Shown one piece after another: positions 12,240 through 24,390 of a stretch of 64,000 nt of DNA. Location: assembly GCF_008831285.2 (NCBI RefSeq), contig NC_045143.1, forward strand, positions 7,201,503-7,265,502, given 5' to 3'. A program made the translations under genes and the position numbers. Position 1 is the stretch's first letter. Each line of letters opens with the position of its first letter. Origin of the DNA: Nymphaea colorata (taxonomy: Eukaryota; Streptophyta; Magnoliopsida; Nymphaeales; Nymphaeaceae). The notes beneath the pieces were generated by a model. The model worked only from the letters and a program-made list of their open reading frames with translations, was not told where the DNA came from and ran no database searches.

Positions 12240-12456
12240 TCCTTAGTGTAGGTCTATGGCTTTTAGTGAGTCTTTACAAAAGCCTTAGTGACGCGTTCTT
12301 TTGCGTCAATAAAAGGTTAATTAATTTTTACTAACGTATTGGAAAAACATCAGTACAAGTATGTCAACTTTTACTGACGTTCACGATGAAAGTGTCAGTA
12401 AAACCAAAAGCAACGTTTTGCTTAATTTTAGTCAAAACCTTTTTTTTTTTGTAGTG
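12240..12456 (-). mobile_element. CACTA-type terminal fragment
   Basis: Read on the minus strand, the segment starts CACTACAAAAAAAAAAGG, the classic CACTA (En/Spm) terminus. Subterminal motifs containing TGACG and the reverse CGTCA, with CAGTAAAA, recur several times, as is usual for this superfamily. No matching CACTA terminus is visible at the left end, so this is a truncated piece or one end of a decayed MITE. Confidence 0.5.
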
Positions 12457-12474
12457 CAGGCTGCACGTCCTTGT

Positions 12475-12690
12475 TACCTAAAGTGGAAACGACCGACTGA
12501 TTGCAGAGTGAATTAATATCACTCACTTGAATCATGGTAAACACTTCAAGATTTAAAAAAAAAAAATTAAGGAAATGAGGAAGAATCATAACGAAGTTTC
12601 GCTATTCTTATTTACAAGTTTAATTCTTCTGTTTGTTTTCTGTTTTCAAGTGTGCATTCTTGAAAATTTTTTAATACTGTGCTCGTTGGT
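12475..12690. repeat. Dispersed repeat with 'gaattaatatc-ctcact' core
   Basis: Related text occurs at about 18150-18370, 25745-25982, 26760-26960 and 27890-28060: a gaattaatatc(c/t)actcac block, then a catggtaaa.cagttcaaga-like block and a tcttgaaattttttaat tail. It is a dispersed non-coding family of unknown class. Confidence 0.6.
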
Positions 12691-13890
12691 TAATGGTTCA
12701 CCAAAAGCTAATCTCGAGTGGCGTTCCTGAAGTGAGGGTCCGAAGGAAATGAATTAAGGCAGATTACAAGTTCAGTTTATTGTCAATAAAGGCATTAATC
12801 GCAATACAAGTCTCATACTTGGACTCGAGACAGATTAGATACAAAAGAATTGTATCTTTTGTACTAAAAAATTGTATTGCCAATATTTGGAATAATCAAC
12901 AATATAAATTATACTAAAAAATGAGAAATTTCTTTACGACACAAAAAAAAGGTTGGCAATTGTAGGTTTACTGACCACAAAGAAACTAGGGGTGGACATC
13001 AGGCTGGGCCAAAGATATTGCTGCAGTGTAAAACTTAAATTCGATATCTTTGGCGGAGACGGTAACTTAGATTGTGTTGTTTAATTTCAACCCTGCCTTT
13101 GATGTTACTTCCCTTATGTTGAAGTCTTATTCCCTTTCAACAGCCTTATCCAGCAGGTTATAATCTGTTTTGGGACGCTCTAAGCTGTCCCTCTATTTTT
13201 AGTTTTTGTTCATTTGTAAATATCCATTATTTTGTTCTATAATGTTAGGGTGAGCCCTCGTCCGTTTTGCAGCGAACAGCATGGTCAGGTTTGGCCATGG
13301 TAATTTTAGTTGTATAAATTAGAGATCAACGCAGGGCCAGAATGAAAGTCGTTCAAACTCAAAAGTCCGTTTATTTTTGCGAAGCTTTCAAGGAGAGACT
13401 ATTACTACGAAAGGAAACTAAGGTAGGGCCTTTCTTCAATTAAGCAGGAGAGCAGACTGAGGACAGGGTCTGGGTCCAGGCTGAGCCCCGGTCAATGGCA
13501 TAGCCATATGGTGGCTGGTGTGAGCAACTGTCTACACCACCTTACAAAATTAGTTTAATATATATATATTAATGTTTTGATATATTTAATTGTTTTATAT
13601 GCAAGTGCCTTAGAAAAATTAAAGATATTGAATGAGAGCTCTCACTAGAAAAAAATTTTAACTCACCTAGACCTGGGGCTTTATCCACGAAAAAGAGTTT
13701 CGTGGGCTGCTCGGAGCACTCAACACAAATATGTGAAAAGGCAAAGTAAAAAAAGGGGGGGGATATTTTGAAAAATATTTGAAAAGATGTTTTTTTTTTT
13801 TCTTGTTTTGCTTTACAAAAAGTTCTCTTTTTTTTATTGATTGGGTGTTTTCATCGTCAACCAGCGATAAAAGTAAACTTCACGAACCAG
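12690..13890. other. Stretch without a recognised gene, absent from block copy 2
   Basis: I see no coding region. Near 12987 it has aggggtggacatcaggctgg, which resembles the start of some MITEs, but no partner end was found. Near 13470-13690 a segment beginning gagccccgg and ending acctggggcttt may be a worn hAT-like MITE. The rest is unassigned. Confidence 0.4.
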
Positions 13891-14021
13891 TAACCCTTCT
13901 CATAAATCTACTGCACAAAGCGAGCATGCTTATTCTATTACAAGCCTTTTATTAGGAAATTTTTGGAACAGAAACAGGCATTAATTAGCCCACCTTTAAA
14001 CATGCTGCAGGTGTGATCAGA

Positions 14022-14217
14022 ACTATGGGCAGAGGGAAGGCATGGCTCACATGGGTTTTGGCCTCACCTCAAAATTTTGTTTTAAAAAAAGTACATGTAA
14101 AATTAAAAAAATTTCACTTGTTCTAAATAAAATTTTTGTAAAATGATATTTCTGTCCTACTCATAATTTAGAAACTTTAATTCATCCTGCCGCATGAAAA
14201 ATTTTTGGTTCCACCCC
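14022..14217. mobile_element. hAT-like MITE, about 196 bp
   Basis: The element is bounded by 8-bp flanks TGATCAGA (14014-14021) and TGATCAAA (14218-14225), 7 of 8 identical. The left end reads gggcagagggaaggc and the right end ggttccacccc. Interior text (aaatttcacttgttctaaat, gaaactttaatt) matches the MITEs at 16256-16447 and 24391-24568. An 8-bp target duplication is the hallmark of hAT insertions. Confidence 0.65.
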
Positions 14218-15289
14218 TGATCAAAAGAAAAGCCCGGCCATATTTCTGCCAACTTGGTTTGATCATGAGAGTAAGTCTGCTTTCGCCCAGCCAAGATTCG
14301 TTGACTCCTGCACATGAATGCCAATATTTTGAAGTCATTTTTTAATATATAAATAGTATATGTGGTTCATTATTGTATATTTAAATTCAAATTCAGTGTG
14401 ATAAAAGTTGGATTCAATTTTAAATTTAAAATCCAAACTGGCATGTATATGTTATGGACTTTTCTTCTTCGCATTCAAATCCAAATATATGCACATCCGA
14501 TAAATGGGGATATAGTAAATGGTACATTTGATTCAAATCCATTCCAATTCGTGGATTCAGAAAGGCTACAAATCTTGGGAACGGGTCGTCACATGCACAA
14601 AACTTAATGGGAAGTATTTCTTACTGCAATTTGTCTAAACTGAACGAGCCTTAATTTTGCCTTGGGAAAGAAGGAATCTCGGAGGTTCACCAACAACAGC
14701 CTTGCCAATTTGGATAGTGATCGGAGAAGCAGAAAATTTGAAGGAAGCATTATTATCTTTCGTGTATCAAGAGATGCATGATTGATGACTGACAGCTGCA
14801 TCAGACTTTCTTTGGCGATTTATGCGGGCGGTAACTCCACACTCTCAACCGCTCAATTAGTTTTATGATTTGTATTATAGTTTGACTGAGTAGGCGTTGG
14901 TTCATATTTCATAGTCTGAAATTATAAAATCGAAAGCCCTAAGTGCCAAGACATGATCGTGCAAAAGGCTGATGACAGAATGAGAATATGAAAGGCTTGC
15001 AAATACCTTTAAGTGAAGAAAGTGCTATCATTAAGGGGTCGTTTGATACTCTGGTAAGATATCTGATGTCGTTTGAAATCTTTGAGAATTTTCAGATCTG
15101 TAGGTTTATGATCATACTTCCCTCCCATCTGACCTTAAACCTGTGGTTTTGACTGTGAGTGGAGGATCTCAAATCTTTTTTCTCACATGATGGTAAAATC
15201 CAGGGTTTGTTTATATTACTGAATCAACCTCAAATCTGAGATCGAGACTATTAACCTCACTTTGAAGGAAGCTACTGTACTTTCCTCTT

Positions 15290-15320
15290 TCTCTTTCTCT
15301 CTCTTTCTCCTCCTTTAAAG
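15290..15320. repeat. CT-rich tract
   Basis: Imperfect ctttctct repeats; the same tract occurs at about 34140-34180 in block copy 2. Confidence 0.7.
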
Positions 15321-15808
15321 GGTATTTCAATTTCTTGAAATAATAACTTGGCTTATATAATTTCAATTTAATATCCACCATTTAATTTGCTTAAAATCAG
15401 CAGCACAAACTATTCTTTATCAAGTCTCGTACATGAAGGTCTACTGAAAGAGGAGAGATACACCGAACCTGCCGAAGTCCCTCCTCGTTTTTGCTTGCCC
15501 AGGGTCAAAGTGTGCTTCATGACTTAGGTGAATGGCAATACGCCTCTCAACTTGAGTGTTCCAAATCTGCTGTTTGCCTTTCAGAGGAGGCGCTTACAAA
15601 AATGCAACTGGATTTTTACCAGTCATCATTCTGACCACCATCATTCTGACCACCAGTCCGTCATTCTGACCAGCTACGCTACCACTCTCAAAAAGTATAT
15701 GAAGGTCTAGTAGCTTTGTGTCTGTGTGTAGTCATAATCTACTGTTGAAGCAATGAAAATTATTGGTTTGACGTAAGAAAAGCATATGAAGGTCTAGTCG
15801 CCTTGTTG

Positions 15809-15952
15809 CTCGAACACTAAAGGAACGACAAAAAATAAAAATAAAAATATAACATGAAAAGTTTCATTTCTTGCCAGGTTGCACTTTGTCGAACACTAAA
15901 GGAACGACAAAAAATAAAAACAAAAATATAACATGAAAAGTTTCATTTCTGG
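15809..15952. repeat. Tandem duplication, period about 81 bp
   Basis: Two near-identical units share tcgaacactaaaggaacgac, an A-rich run and tataacatgaaaagtttcat. They lie just past the point where similarity to block copy 2 ends. Confidence 0.9.
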
Positions 15953-16255
15953 GCGTACTTAGTGCTTGAAGTTTGAACTTTGTCGTTTGAATTCCCTTTT
16001 ATTCAGCTTAATAGAAGTGCATTTGATGCCCTTAGTCGGTAGACTTTGTGAGAAATCGCCGCTCTTATCAAGGTAATTGTAAAAAATATAAATTATAAGC
16101 CAAGAGCAAGAAATTCCCAAATCAAGTAATCCCATTTACTTTATTTACACGTTAATTGTAAACTAAGACTACCAAGAACACCGGACTTCACTTAATGTCA
16201 AAACTTGGTGTACTGGTATCTGGTGCCAGTTCAAGCTGATCAAGCGCCTCACAGT

Positions 16256-16447
16256 CAAGGGCAGAGCTAAGGTAGGGTTGCTTGGGCCTTCGCCCCACCT
16301 CCAAAAAAAAATAAAAAAATTTATATATAAACTTTAAGAAATTTCACTTGTTTTATATATAAATTTTAAAAATAATATTTCAGACCTAGTCAAAATTTAG
16401 AAACTTTAATTTGGTCCCCTCATAAAAAATTTCTAGCTTCGCCTCTA
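16256..16447. mobile_element. hAT-like MITE, 192 bp
   Basis: Flanked by CTCACAGT (16248-16255) and CTCACAGC (16448-16455), an 8-bp target duplication with one difference. Ends are caagggcagagctaagg and ctagcttcgcctcta, an imperfect terminal inverted repeat. The interior is AT-rich and matches the family copies at 14022 and 24391. Confidence 0.75.
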
Positions 16448-17252
16448 CTCACAGCTACTTGTGATGCGAAAATCAATGCATTTCCCAGACATTCAGACAA
16501 TTCAGCCACGTGAATATTTCAATGTGTCAAATGCTTGATGCGGAGATGTGGATCATCCAAACCATAATAGAATGGCATATTCCTTCTCTTCGAACGTGAG
16601 TTTGAAACCAAACTTCTCGTCAAGAGGATTGAAGGAGCGATTCAGGTCAGATGAGATCTAATGTAGATTCAACTTTCTATTCATGACTGAGATCTGGCAT
16701 TTCGCCAACCAAATCTGCTGATCCATAATACAAAGATTGCCCGCTGTCCAACAACAAGCCAACTGGCAAAATTTGGGTTTGGAGCGTTATCTAGGTTTGA
16801 ATTGATTCAATATTGAAACCCGCGATGTTGATGGTCGTAATTGTTTGCATGTATGAGATTGGCTCGAGAATGGCAAGTCACACTCCTTCTCAAATTGACC
16901 GTTTGTATGAGTTTTTTGAGCAAACTAGATTTGAATTTAGATATGAAGTATAAAATAAGTCTAAATTGCGGTTGGGCTTGGGGCATAAGTCCTAAATTGG
17001 ATCCAAATGAGTCTCAAACTGAGTTGACGATCAGATTAGAGGGAAAATCGATCAAAATCATGGAAAGTTGAAAATTGAGGGAAAAAATTCATTGAAATTT
17101 GTAATCAAATGATTGAAAAACACTGAATGTAGATTTTTGAAAAAACTGGGCCGATTACAGCAACTCATGTTAATGAGGTACGCATGATGTTTCCAAATGG
17201 AGTTTTCAGATTCGCAGCGCTGTGAGCTGTGTGTTTGTAAAAGAAAACCTAA
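16448..17252. other. Stretch without a recognised gene
   Basis: No coding region or element with clear ends. About 16820-16910 (ggtcgtaattgtttgcatg...gagattggctcg) resembles 25618-25690 and 22260-22330, so it is another fragment of a dispersed repeat. Confidence 0.4.
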
Positions 17253-17670
17253 GTCACACGGATACTGGTACGATACGGGTACGGGGATACAAGTACGGAT
17301 ACAGCAATTTTTAATTTTTTAGATACGTTGATACGGCTAATTTTATATTATCAAATGATAAAATGAAAAAAAAAAAACATTAAACTAAAACTAATAGTTC
17401 ATCACAAAAAACATTAAACTATCCGCCATCTTTGCCCATGATCTGCTGCAGCTGCACAAACCCTAAAGGCAAAGACCTCGTCGGGTGAAAGGGAGAAAGA
17501 AAGGTCGATCAAAAAGAGGTCGATCAAAAAGAAATCAGGTTTTCTTTAACGGGTTCGGATCGGGTTTGACCCAGACCCGATCCAGACGTATCCAAAGAGT
17601 ATCGGTATCGGGATTCAGGTATCGGAGTATAGATACGGATACGTGGGCCAAACCCAAGTATCCGTGTGAC
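17253..17670. mobile_element. Non-autonomous element with perfect 14-bp GTCAC ends
   Basis: Terminal inverted repeats GTCACACGGATACT (17253-17266) and AGTATCCGTGTGAC (17657-17670) are perfect complements. Both ends carry arrays of a short motif of the gatacgg/gtacgg type, and the middle is AT-rich. The length is 418 bp. Flanks (gaaaaccta and ataggagaaaa) show no clean target duplication. It probably belongs with the element at 10656-11228. A MULE-like origin is possible but not proven. Confidence 0.7.
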
Positions 17671-18640
17671 ATAGGAGAAAACTATTGGTCATCTAATTTA
17701 GTTTTGCTCCATTTTGCAACGACTGCATCTATGGGCATGGAATTTGTCAAAAGCTACATCTAGGTAGGCAATTCAGCCCCTCAAAGTTTCTTTATTTTTA
17801 AATTTGGTGACTTTTACATATATTTGCTCATTTTTATATGTTGGTGTCCAAAAGAATGGAAGTTTTTGAATTAGTGGCTCTCAGCCCAAAATTTTTATCG
17901 GCGACCTATTGGTAAGTAAGGATACCTTTGATTTTTCACTGTTTTATAAATGCAATAGTTGCCTCCCATTTCTCCCTTTCTTTTAAATTTTTAATGCAAT
18001 GTTAAATCGACCAGAAACTCCAACCATAATGTCGTGAATATCGTCTTTGCTGTATTTCAAATAATCCGATCCATGGGGCTTAATTTGGAGCCCATTTGAA
18101 ATTGGATGTGCTTCAAATCCAACCAACACCGTAAAAGTGTTTGCACTCCTTCCTACCAAAAAGTGGAAACATTTGACCGAGAGCTGCAGAGTGAATTAAT
18201 ATCTACTCACTCAAACCATGGTAAAACACTTCAGCATTTTAAAACATTTTAATTTTTTTTATAAAAAGGAAAGGAGGAATAAAGGTCACCACAACGACGC
18301 GATATTTTTGTTTTGCAGGTTATTTTGTATGTCGTTATTTTCAAGTATATATCACTTGAAATACATTCTTTTGTGTTTTTTTTTTTTCTAGACGGAGGTT
18401 CAAATGTCGTAAATTACACGAAACAGGTGCCAAGTTAAATTTATTAGCAATGCGAAGGTTACCTCAAGAACGTTGAAGTACAACCATTTAATTGCATTTA
18501 AAAAAATTTCTCCCATTCGTACTGCAATTAAGCCTATCCAGAATCCACGTCGATTTTTCTGGCAAAAGTAATTTTGAGATGTCAATGCATTAGAAAGGTG
18601 CTGGACCTTAAATTTAAATAAACTTGTACCTTAACACCTT
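17671..18640. other. Stretch without a recognised gene
   Basis: It contains the dispersed 'gaattaatatc' repeat at about 18150-18370. Otherwise I see no gene or element ends. Confidence 0.4.
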
Positions 18641-18649
18641 ACAATGCAT

Positions 18650-19925
18650 TTGTGGTGTAAGAGATGTGGTAGAAGATGTGCACAGATTGATGATTTCGCT
18701 TGGTTATGGAGATGAGAACAGAAGACATCAACCACTCGAGAGTTCTAGCAGCTTGTAAGTGTAGACAAATGTATTATTTTTATTATATTTTGCTATGTCG
18801 TTGTGAATCAGATGATAATTCTAGTACAGATAAATGGATTTACTTCCTTATTATCATGCAGGATAAACACAAAATAATCGCTGCATTAACTTCTATTACA
18901 ATGATAAACCCTCATCATCTTTAAGATGGACTCTCTGCATCAGTCACTGGTCGCTCTAACTGCGAGCACCAAGAAAAAAAAATTGAAGTCCCACCTCTGC
19001 CGCGCACTCCCGGATTTTGACGATCTAATTATCCAAAAACTTAACCTAATCCTCTAAAACCACATGCATAGAAGTGCAATATCAAATAAATTCGGATTTT
19101 AGGTGTGGATATGGTAAAAAAGATAAATCGGAAACTGAACTATAATTTCAACCGAACGTTCTTTCTTCATTTTCTCTTGTATCGGTTGCTTTATATAAGA
19201 ATTACATATGGATCTGCTACGAATGGCGCCTTTATAGTAACAAGAAAAGCTGAAAGTATGTTTATTTCACAGGTAGGTATTCTTCCACGACTACAGTACC
19301 TAACATTTGTCAAAACAGAGCATCAAGAAGAAAGATCATTAAGAAGAAAAGCAATTTCATGTGGTTCGGCATGAAAGCCTACATCCACGGACAAGAAGAC
19401 TGGTGCTTTTTTACTATTGGCTGCTCAGTATACAATATCGAGAGACGTTTCCCATTCTTAATATTTTGTCACAATGAAAAAGAAAGGACTAGAAACGAAT
19501 GAGATGATTTTGTTAAGAGAGAAAGCAAATCTTCAACGTAATAGTCTCCATCTCCAGCTCAATCTTCAACGGTTCCTTTCTTGATATTTTGCGGAACAGA
19601 TCTCTTAGAAATGGAAGTAATAATCTCCTTCTCAAGAAACTCGCAACAGAAACATTTGCTCTAAAATTAGAGTAGTGAACAAGTGTCTCATAAATCTACT
19701 TTAATTTTGAGAGGTCGATTCATGGAACACTTAGATATGGTGTGCTTAAAACCAAACGGCCCTAAAGTGTTTCTCTTTTGTGGTGAACAGGATCTCAGAT
19801 CCCAGTAGACATGTAGCTGTCGAAGATGTTGGCTCTATTCAATCTTTAACAGGTTATGCATTGTTTATCATCGGTTTAACAATCAAAGGCCTCCCATTCT
19901 GATACCATAGTGAAAGCAGTGAATT
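18650..19925. repeat. Third, diverged copy of the sub-repeat
   Basis: It aligns in pieces with 11340-12195 and 32110-32965 (gtgcacagattgatgatttc, agacatgtagctgtcgaaga, then a 'ctgataccat' end near 19909). It holds extra sequence around 18930-19200. It lies directly downstream of the GDSL gene. Confidence 0.65.
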
Positions 19926-20357
19926 TCATGCCTCTTCCTTATATACTACAAGGATTCTGAGATAATTTTTTCGATTTGGGATAAAATATTTCACACGATG
20001 CTTCGCTATCTATTCCATAAGTGCGAACACCATATCTCCACCAAATCATGCAAGAATGCTTGTAATGTTTTGCAAGGTACCGCATTTTTAGGTAAACTCA
20101 CCACATATAGGTTAGCCATAAGGATCTCAGTGATCTCGTGGCTGCAAAATTTATCCAAGGACCATTCTGATACTTCTTTCAATACAAGGGGCCGGCCTAC
20201 CCAGCATCATTGCAAACAAAAGTGGTAGAAAAGAAGTGCAAAAATGAGATGAGACGCAAATCGTTCCAACTCACATGAGTTAGTTTGATAGAAGAGATCT
20301 AAACCATGTCGATATCATTTATCCCCTGCTATTTGAAATTGGCTTCGTTTTTAGATC
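19926..20357. other. 3' flank of the GDSL gene
   Basis: No gene is recognised. The part nearest 20357 is presumably the GDSL 3' UTR, but no clear poly(A) signal was assigned. Confidence 0.3.
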
Positions 20358-22132
20358 TTAATGGTCACGGGTATCAAATGATGGCGCCCCTGTAAGCATC
20401 AGTGAGATATTAAGGTTGGCTAGCACTTCAACATTGAAGGGATAGGCTTCAGTTTGGAGCTCTGACGAATATGCTTTTGTCGACAAGTGCATGTAAAGCT
20501 TTTCTGTGAGGTGTAGCCCATCGTAATAGGCGTAGAGGCTCCTCACTGGGCATGGTTCTGTTCCTTCAACACATAATCCCCTTGTTCCATTCGGCACCTG
20601 AAAGAAGCAGCAACTTCCATTGGTCCCCTTTAATCCTAAGATAGCAGGAAAATTTTCTTGGTTAGAAACTTGTTTATATGTAACAGCTCTAGTGCATGAT
20701 TTACCATCGTAAGTACTTTTGTAGTGTCTAAGTAAAATAAATTCACACAATGTACTAAACTTCATTGTTTAATGTCCACACACATGCATGGTACAGCAAA
20801 ATTTAAATTGATCATAAATGCGTTATATTTATATGGTGTTCTGGAATATATTAAATGCACAAAAGACTGCATACCATAAGTAGTTGGATCATCCATTATC
20901 TCATCGATGATTCCAGACGTGTTGATGTAGACAAAAGAAAATCCAGGCAAGTCCTCACTTAGATTTTCTAGGGCGGGACTGAGTGCGTTGTTGAACAAAG
21001 TGGATCCCTCATTTAGTGATTCCACACACGATCCATTGTTCTTAAGTTTAAAATACGGATAACAACCACTCTGCATGAGATTAAATACCACGAATTTTCG
21101 TGCCCCAAAGTCATATGCTCTCTGTAGAATAGAAGAAAAGTAAGATAACAACAGATATAAGGAGATTATATTGGCCAAAGAAACGAGCAATTTCTTAGTT
21201 AATTAAGCTCAAGGTGTGTGGTGGGAACTGTGCCAAATACGTGTTCTCATGAAGGAAGTAACTACGGCTTTCATGATCTAATGCAGCCCACTTCAAGCAT
21301 CTTTTGAGAGAGTATACCATGAGGTGGTTGGTGTAATTTCCAATGAGCAGTTCTGTTAGGCTCTGCAGGTCACACTCTACAGCCACGCCTGATGACGCGG
21401 TGCAGCTTGCCATGTAATCGCCTCCACCAATGAAGAAGAAGAATATACTCTGAGAGAGATAGGAAGAGAGTGCAAAGCTCCCATTCAATTGAGATTCCAG
21501 ATCCGGCAGTGTTGTTTCCCCAAAGTTCGCAATTTGGTGGCTCAAAGATATGATATTTTGCTGCAAAGAATTTTCACCTTGTGTTAAGGTAGGAAACCTG
21601 CACTCTGCTGATATATTATCTTAGTTACGTGTTCTTTTCTTCCTCACTAGCATCCCACCTTGATTATACGTGTCAAGGAATATTAGCTAGCATGGTACTT
21701 CTTTGTAAAAACTTAAAGTTGGCAGCAACTGTCTCCTTGGAAAAAAAAATTGCTAAAAACAAAGATTGATCTGCTTACACTTTGGCGAGTGGAATCAAGG
21801 ATGCCCGCAGCAGCTGAGGCATAGTTTACTCCGGCGAGAATGGAGCTCCCTTTGGTTTGAGGGTCGTAGAAAACCGGCAGTAAATGAGGCAGTCCTAACA
21901 ACTGCCCCAGTATGTCTGCCGAGGTTCTTCCATTTGTGCACCTGCCTGTAGCACCCAATGGGAAATCTACCCCATACGGAAAGTAGTTGCATTTTGCGGT
22001 AGTATCCAAAAAGTCGTTGTTCCCACCATCAACGACTGAATCCCCGAATACGAACATTGCTTTGACATTGCTTTCAGTAGTCGCTGTGGAGAATCGGGAG
22101 AGAATGAGCAAGATCGAGAAGAGAATCAACAT
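20358..22132 (-). CDS. GDSL esterase/lipase (SGNH hydrolase), four exons
   Basis: Predicted secreted ester hydrolase of the large plant GDSL family; its substrate is unknown. Exons by splice signals and phase: 22132-21779, 21560-21318, 21121-20875, 20635-20358, giving about 373 residues, normal for the family. An N-terminal hydrophobic signal (MLILFSILLILS) precedes block I FVFGDSVVDGGNN with nucleophile Ser32. GVNYASAAAGI is block II. Block V, YYDGLHLTEK, supplies Asp320 and His323. Block III reads IGGGDY near residues 162-167, where the family usually has GSNDY, so the oxyanion-hole Asn is replaced by Gly. The usual HPTE is HLTE. An upstream in-frame ATG at 22189 would add 19 residues, but a TATA-like box at 22204-22215 makes it too close to the promoter. 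Neighbours are repeats, and there is no functional context. Confidence 0.9.
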
Positions 22133-22203
22133 GTTCGTTGAAAGGCGGGTGAAGTAAATTAGGTGGTGGCAGTTCCTTGGGTGAAGCATCCAGCCGTTCC
22201 TAT

Positions 22204-22215
22204 TATTATAGTTTA
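22204..22215 (-). promoter_or_regulatory. TATA-like box of the GDSL gene
   Basis: The minus strand reads actataataatagg about 75 bases before the preferred start at 22132. It is a weak motif in AT-rich DNA. Confidence 0.35.
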
Positions 22216-22461
22216 GTAGATCTTCCTCTCAACAAACATTCTCCATCTACCCGCTTAACCATGTCCGTCGCTGGTCGTGATTGTTTATTATACTTCGGCT
22301 CAAGTTGACCGTTTGTTGTTTGCAAATTAATGCTGATGGCCCAACGCTTCCCGTCCTTGCTACCCACCGTCGTCTGCTGAGTTGATTTGATTGCGTCTGA
22401 CTGCTCAGATTTGATTGCGTCTGTGACTGTTGCAGACTTGATTTGGTTTCGTTTGAATATA

Positions 22462-22483
22462 ATATATATATATATATATATAT
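22462..22483. repeat. (AT)n microsatellite
   Basis: An uninterrupted AT dinucleotide run upstream of the GDSL gene. Confidence 0.9.
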
Positions 22484-22489
22484 TCAAGT

Positions 22490-23379
22490 ATACAGAGTTG
22501 AATTTTTTTTTTTAATCACGCTCATACGTTCTTCATTTTTTGTAAACTATAGTTTTAAAATTTTAAAAGTAGTGTTATAATTTTTGAATTTTTTATATAA
22601 CTTAAAATAAATTGTCAAAAAAATGATAGTTTTTTTTGTCCAAACGCCACATTTATAAAGTAAAAGTGCTCACCAATGCAATTATTATCTTTTGCATGTA
22701 TAATTTTAAGTCCATCAATTTCTTATCATTTGTGAGTCAGTATTTGAAATATTTTGTTTTACGACGCATAGAGTTAGAAGTTTAAGTGCACAAGAGAATT
22801 GACAACCTTAAAGTTTGAATTTAGAATTGATTGACTATGAGACCCCAACCCAACTCATGTTTCAATCTCATCGATAACCCACGAGTTACTTTCCATTGAA
22901 GAAAAGGAAATGAACTTAAACTTGATGTCAAGAAACTTGGGCCATGCATGGCTTACCATTTTAAGCTTGGGCAACAGTGTTAGTACCCAGCTTGGGTCAG
23001 TCCGATTAATTTTTTATTATTTTTATTTAATAATAATATATATTTTAAAAATAATTTTTATGTTAATAGGGTTGGGTCACTCCAGACACAGGCTCGGAGT
23101 GTCAGGCCCGGGCCCTGGTTTTTAGGCATCGGGTCAACCCTGAAACCAAACCTAGTTTATTTTACAACTAAATATTAATGAAGGTAAGTTTACATACAAC
23201 TCTTTGTTTGAGGTGTTTTAGCAAAATATTAAACAAAAAACTAATCAAGACCATCTATCTAAAGATTAATAAAATATTTTACTATGAATTGGCCAAAAGA
23301 TATGATTTAAGCCTTTGAACAAAACGTGTCGTTTCAGGTTAAACTTTAACAAAAGGAAACGTACCTAACTTTTAGTAAC
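22490..23379. other. Stretch without a recognised gene
   Basis: AT-rich. Near 22980-23125 there is a segment with a GC-rich end (caggcccgggccctgg) of the gggtcgggcc style common in plant non-autonomous elements, but no matching ends were resolved. Confidence 0.35.
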
Positions 23380-24010
23380 CAAATACATATTCAAATTAGA
23401 ATCTGGGTTTCAATAGGAACGAAAATTTTGGTCTACACCATATTTGAATCCAAATCCAAATCGATCCAATCTATTTAAATTGACAACAGAATTTGAATCA
23501 AGACTTTTAAACTGAACTCGATCAGTATTACAAACTATTACAACCGATCTTGCTTGGTTGAACTCCAGCTTAATTGAAAACTCAAGCTTATAAACTAATC
23601 GAATTCAGGTTACAGACTCAATCAAACTTGAGTAAGCCCATATAACTATGTCAAGCTTATAAACTAATCGAATTCAGGTTACAGACTCAATCAAACATGA
23701 GTAAGATCATATAACTGTGCCATCCTTTTTATTTTTATTTTTTTGTAATTTCAAAAATTAAAACCAAGGAAAGAGGTAACGTCAAATGAGGAGTTGGCGA
23801 ACAAGTTTAAACCAATTGAGCTCGAGTTAATTGAGATCGAGCTAATCTTGAATCAAAATCAAGCCAAACAATATATTAGTCGAGTCGAAGTCGAGCTGAC
23901 CCCCTAATTATACGACATTGAGGAAATAGAAAAAAAAAATGGAAGAGCCATTACCAACTATTCCGAGTCGAGATGAATCCGAACATTGCATTTACTTTTA
24001 CCAACATAGT
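23380..24010. repeat. Third copy fragment of the large repeat block
   Basis: It aligns with about 31040-31200 joined to 31650-32010 of copy 2 (and 5080-5200 plus 10290-10650 of copy 1): ttttaaactgaactcgatca, actcaagcttataaact, aatttcaaaaattaaaacca, cgacattgaggaaa. Inside, about 23584-23720 is a tandem duplication of period 69. Confidence 0.75.
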
Positions 24011-24390
24011 TCTGAATCCAACTTCTAAATGCACAACCAAATCTCAGACCATTATGATATACATGTTAAGAACCGAGTACCAAAATGTTTGACTATTGGA
24101 TGTAGGATAATTACTTGAAACTGAATCCAAATCCAAATTTGGATCCGATTATATTATTTATCTAAAACAAATTCGCGTCAAATCAGATGACATCAAAGGC
24201 ACGTTGCAGCTAGCCGTGAATGGTCGGTGCATGTGCACCAGCTTCTTGATGAAGCCTTTTCCTTGTCGGCAAAAAGGCTGCAAATTGGACAGTTGGGCTG
24301 AGAAGTTGTGAACTTCAATACGACTTCAGGCTTTTAGCTGCAGACTGTCGTTCAACAGCTGGAAGGACAGGCTCTACCATAACATAACAT

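Larger units (their letters stand above)
10124..15775. repeat. Non-coding repeat block, copy 1 right part
   Basis: This resumes the block interrupted by the copia element and aligns collinearly with 31.5-34.7 kb, for example gtggatttataatttcaaat, then cttggttatggagatgag, then agccaagattcgttga, and finally aatgaaaattattggtttg just before the end. Copy 1 holds extra sequence at about 10650-11235 and 12195-13890, and around 14000-14235. No coding region is supported. The longest open stretches have no recognisable domains. Confidence 0.75.
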
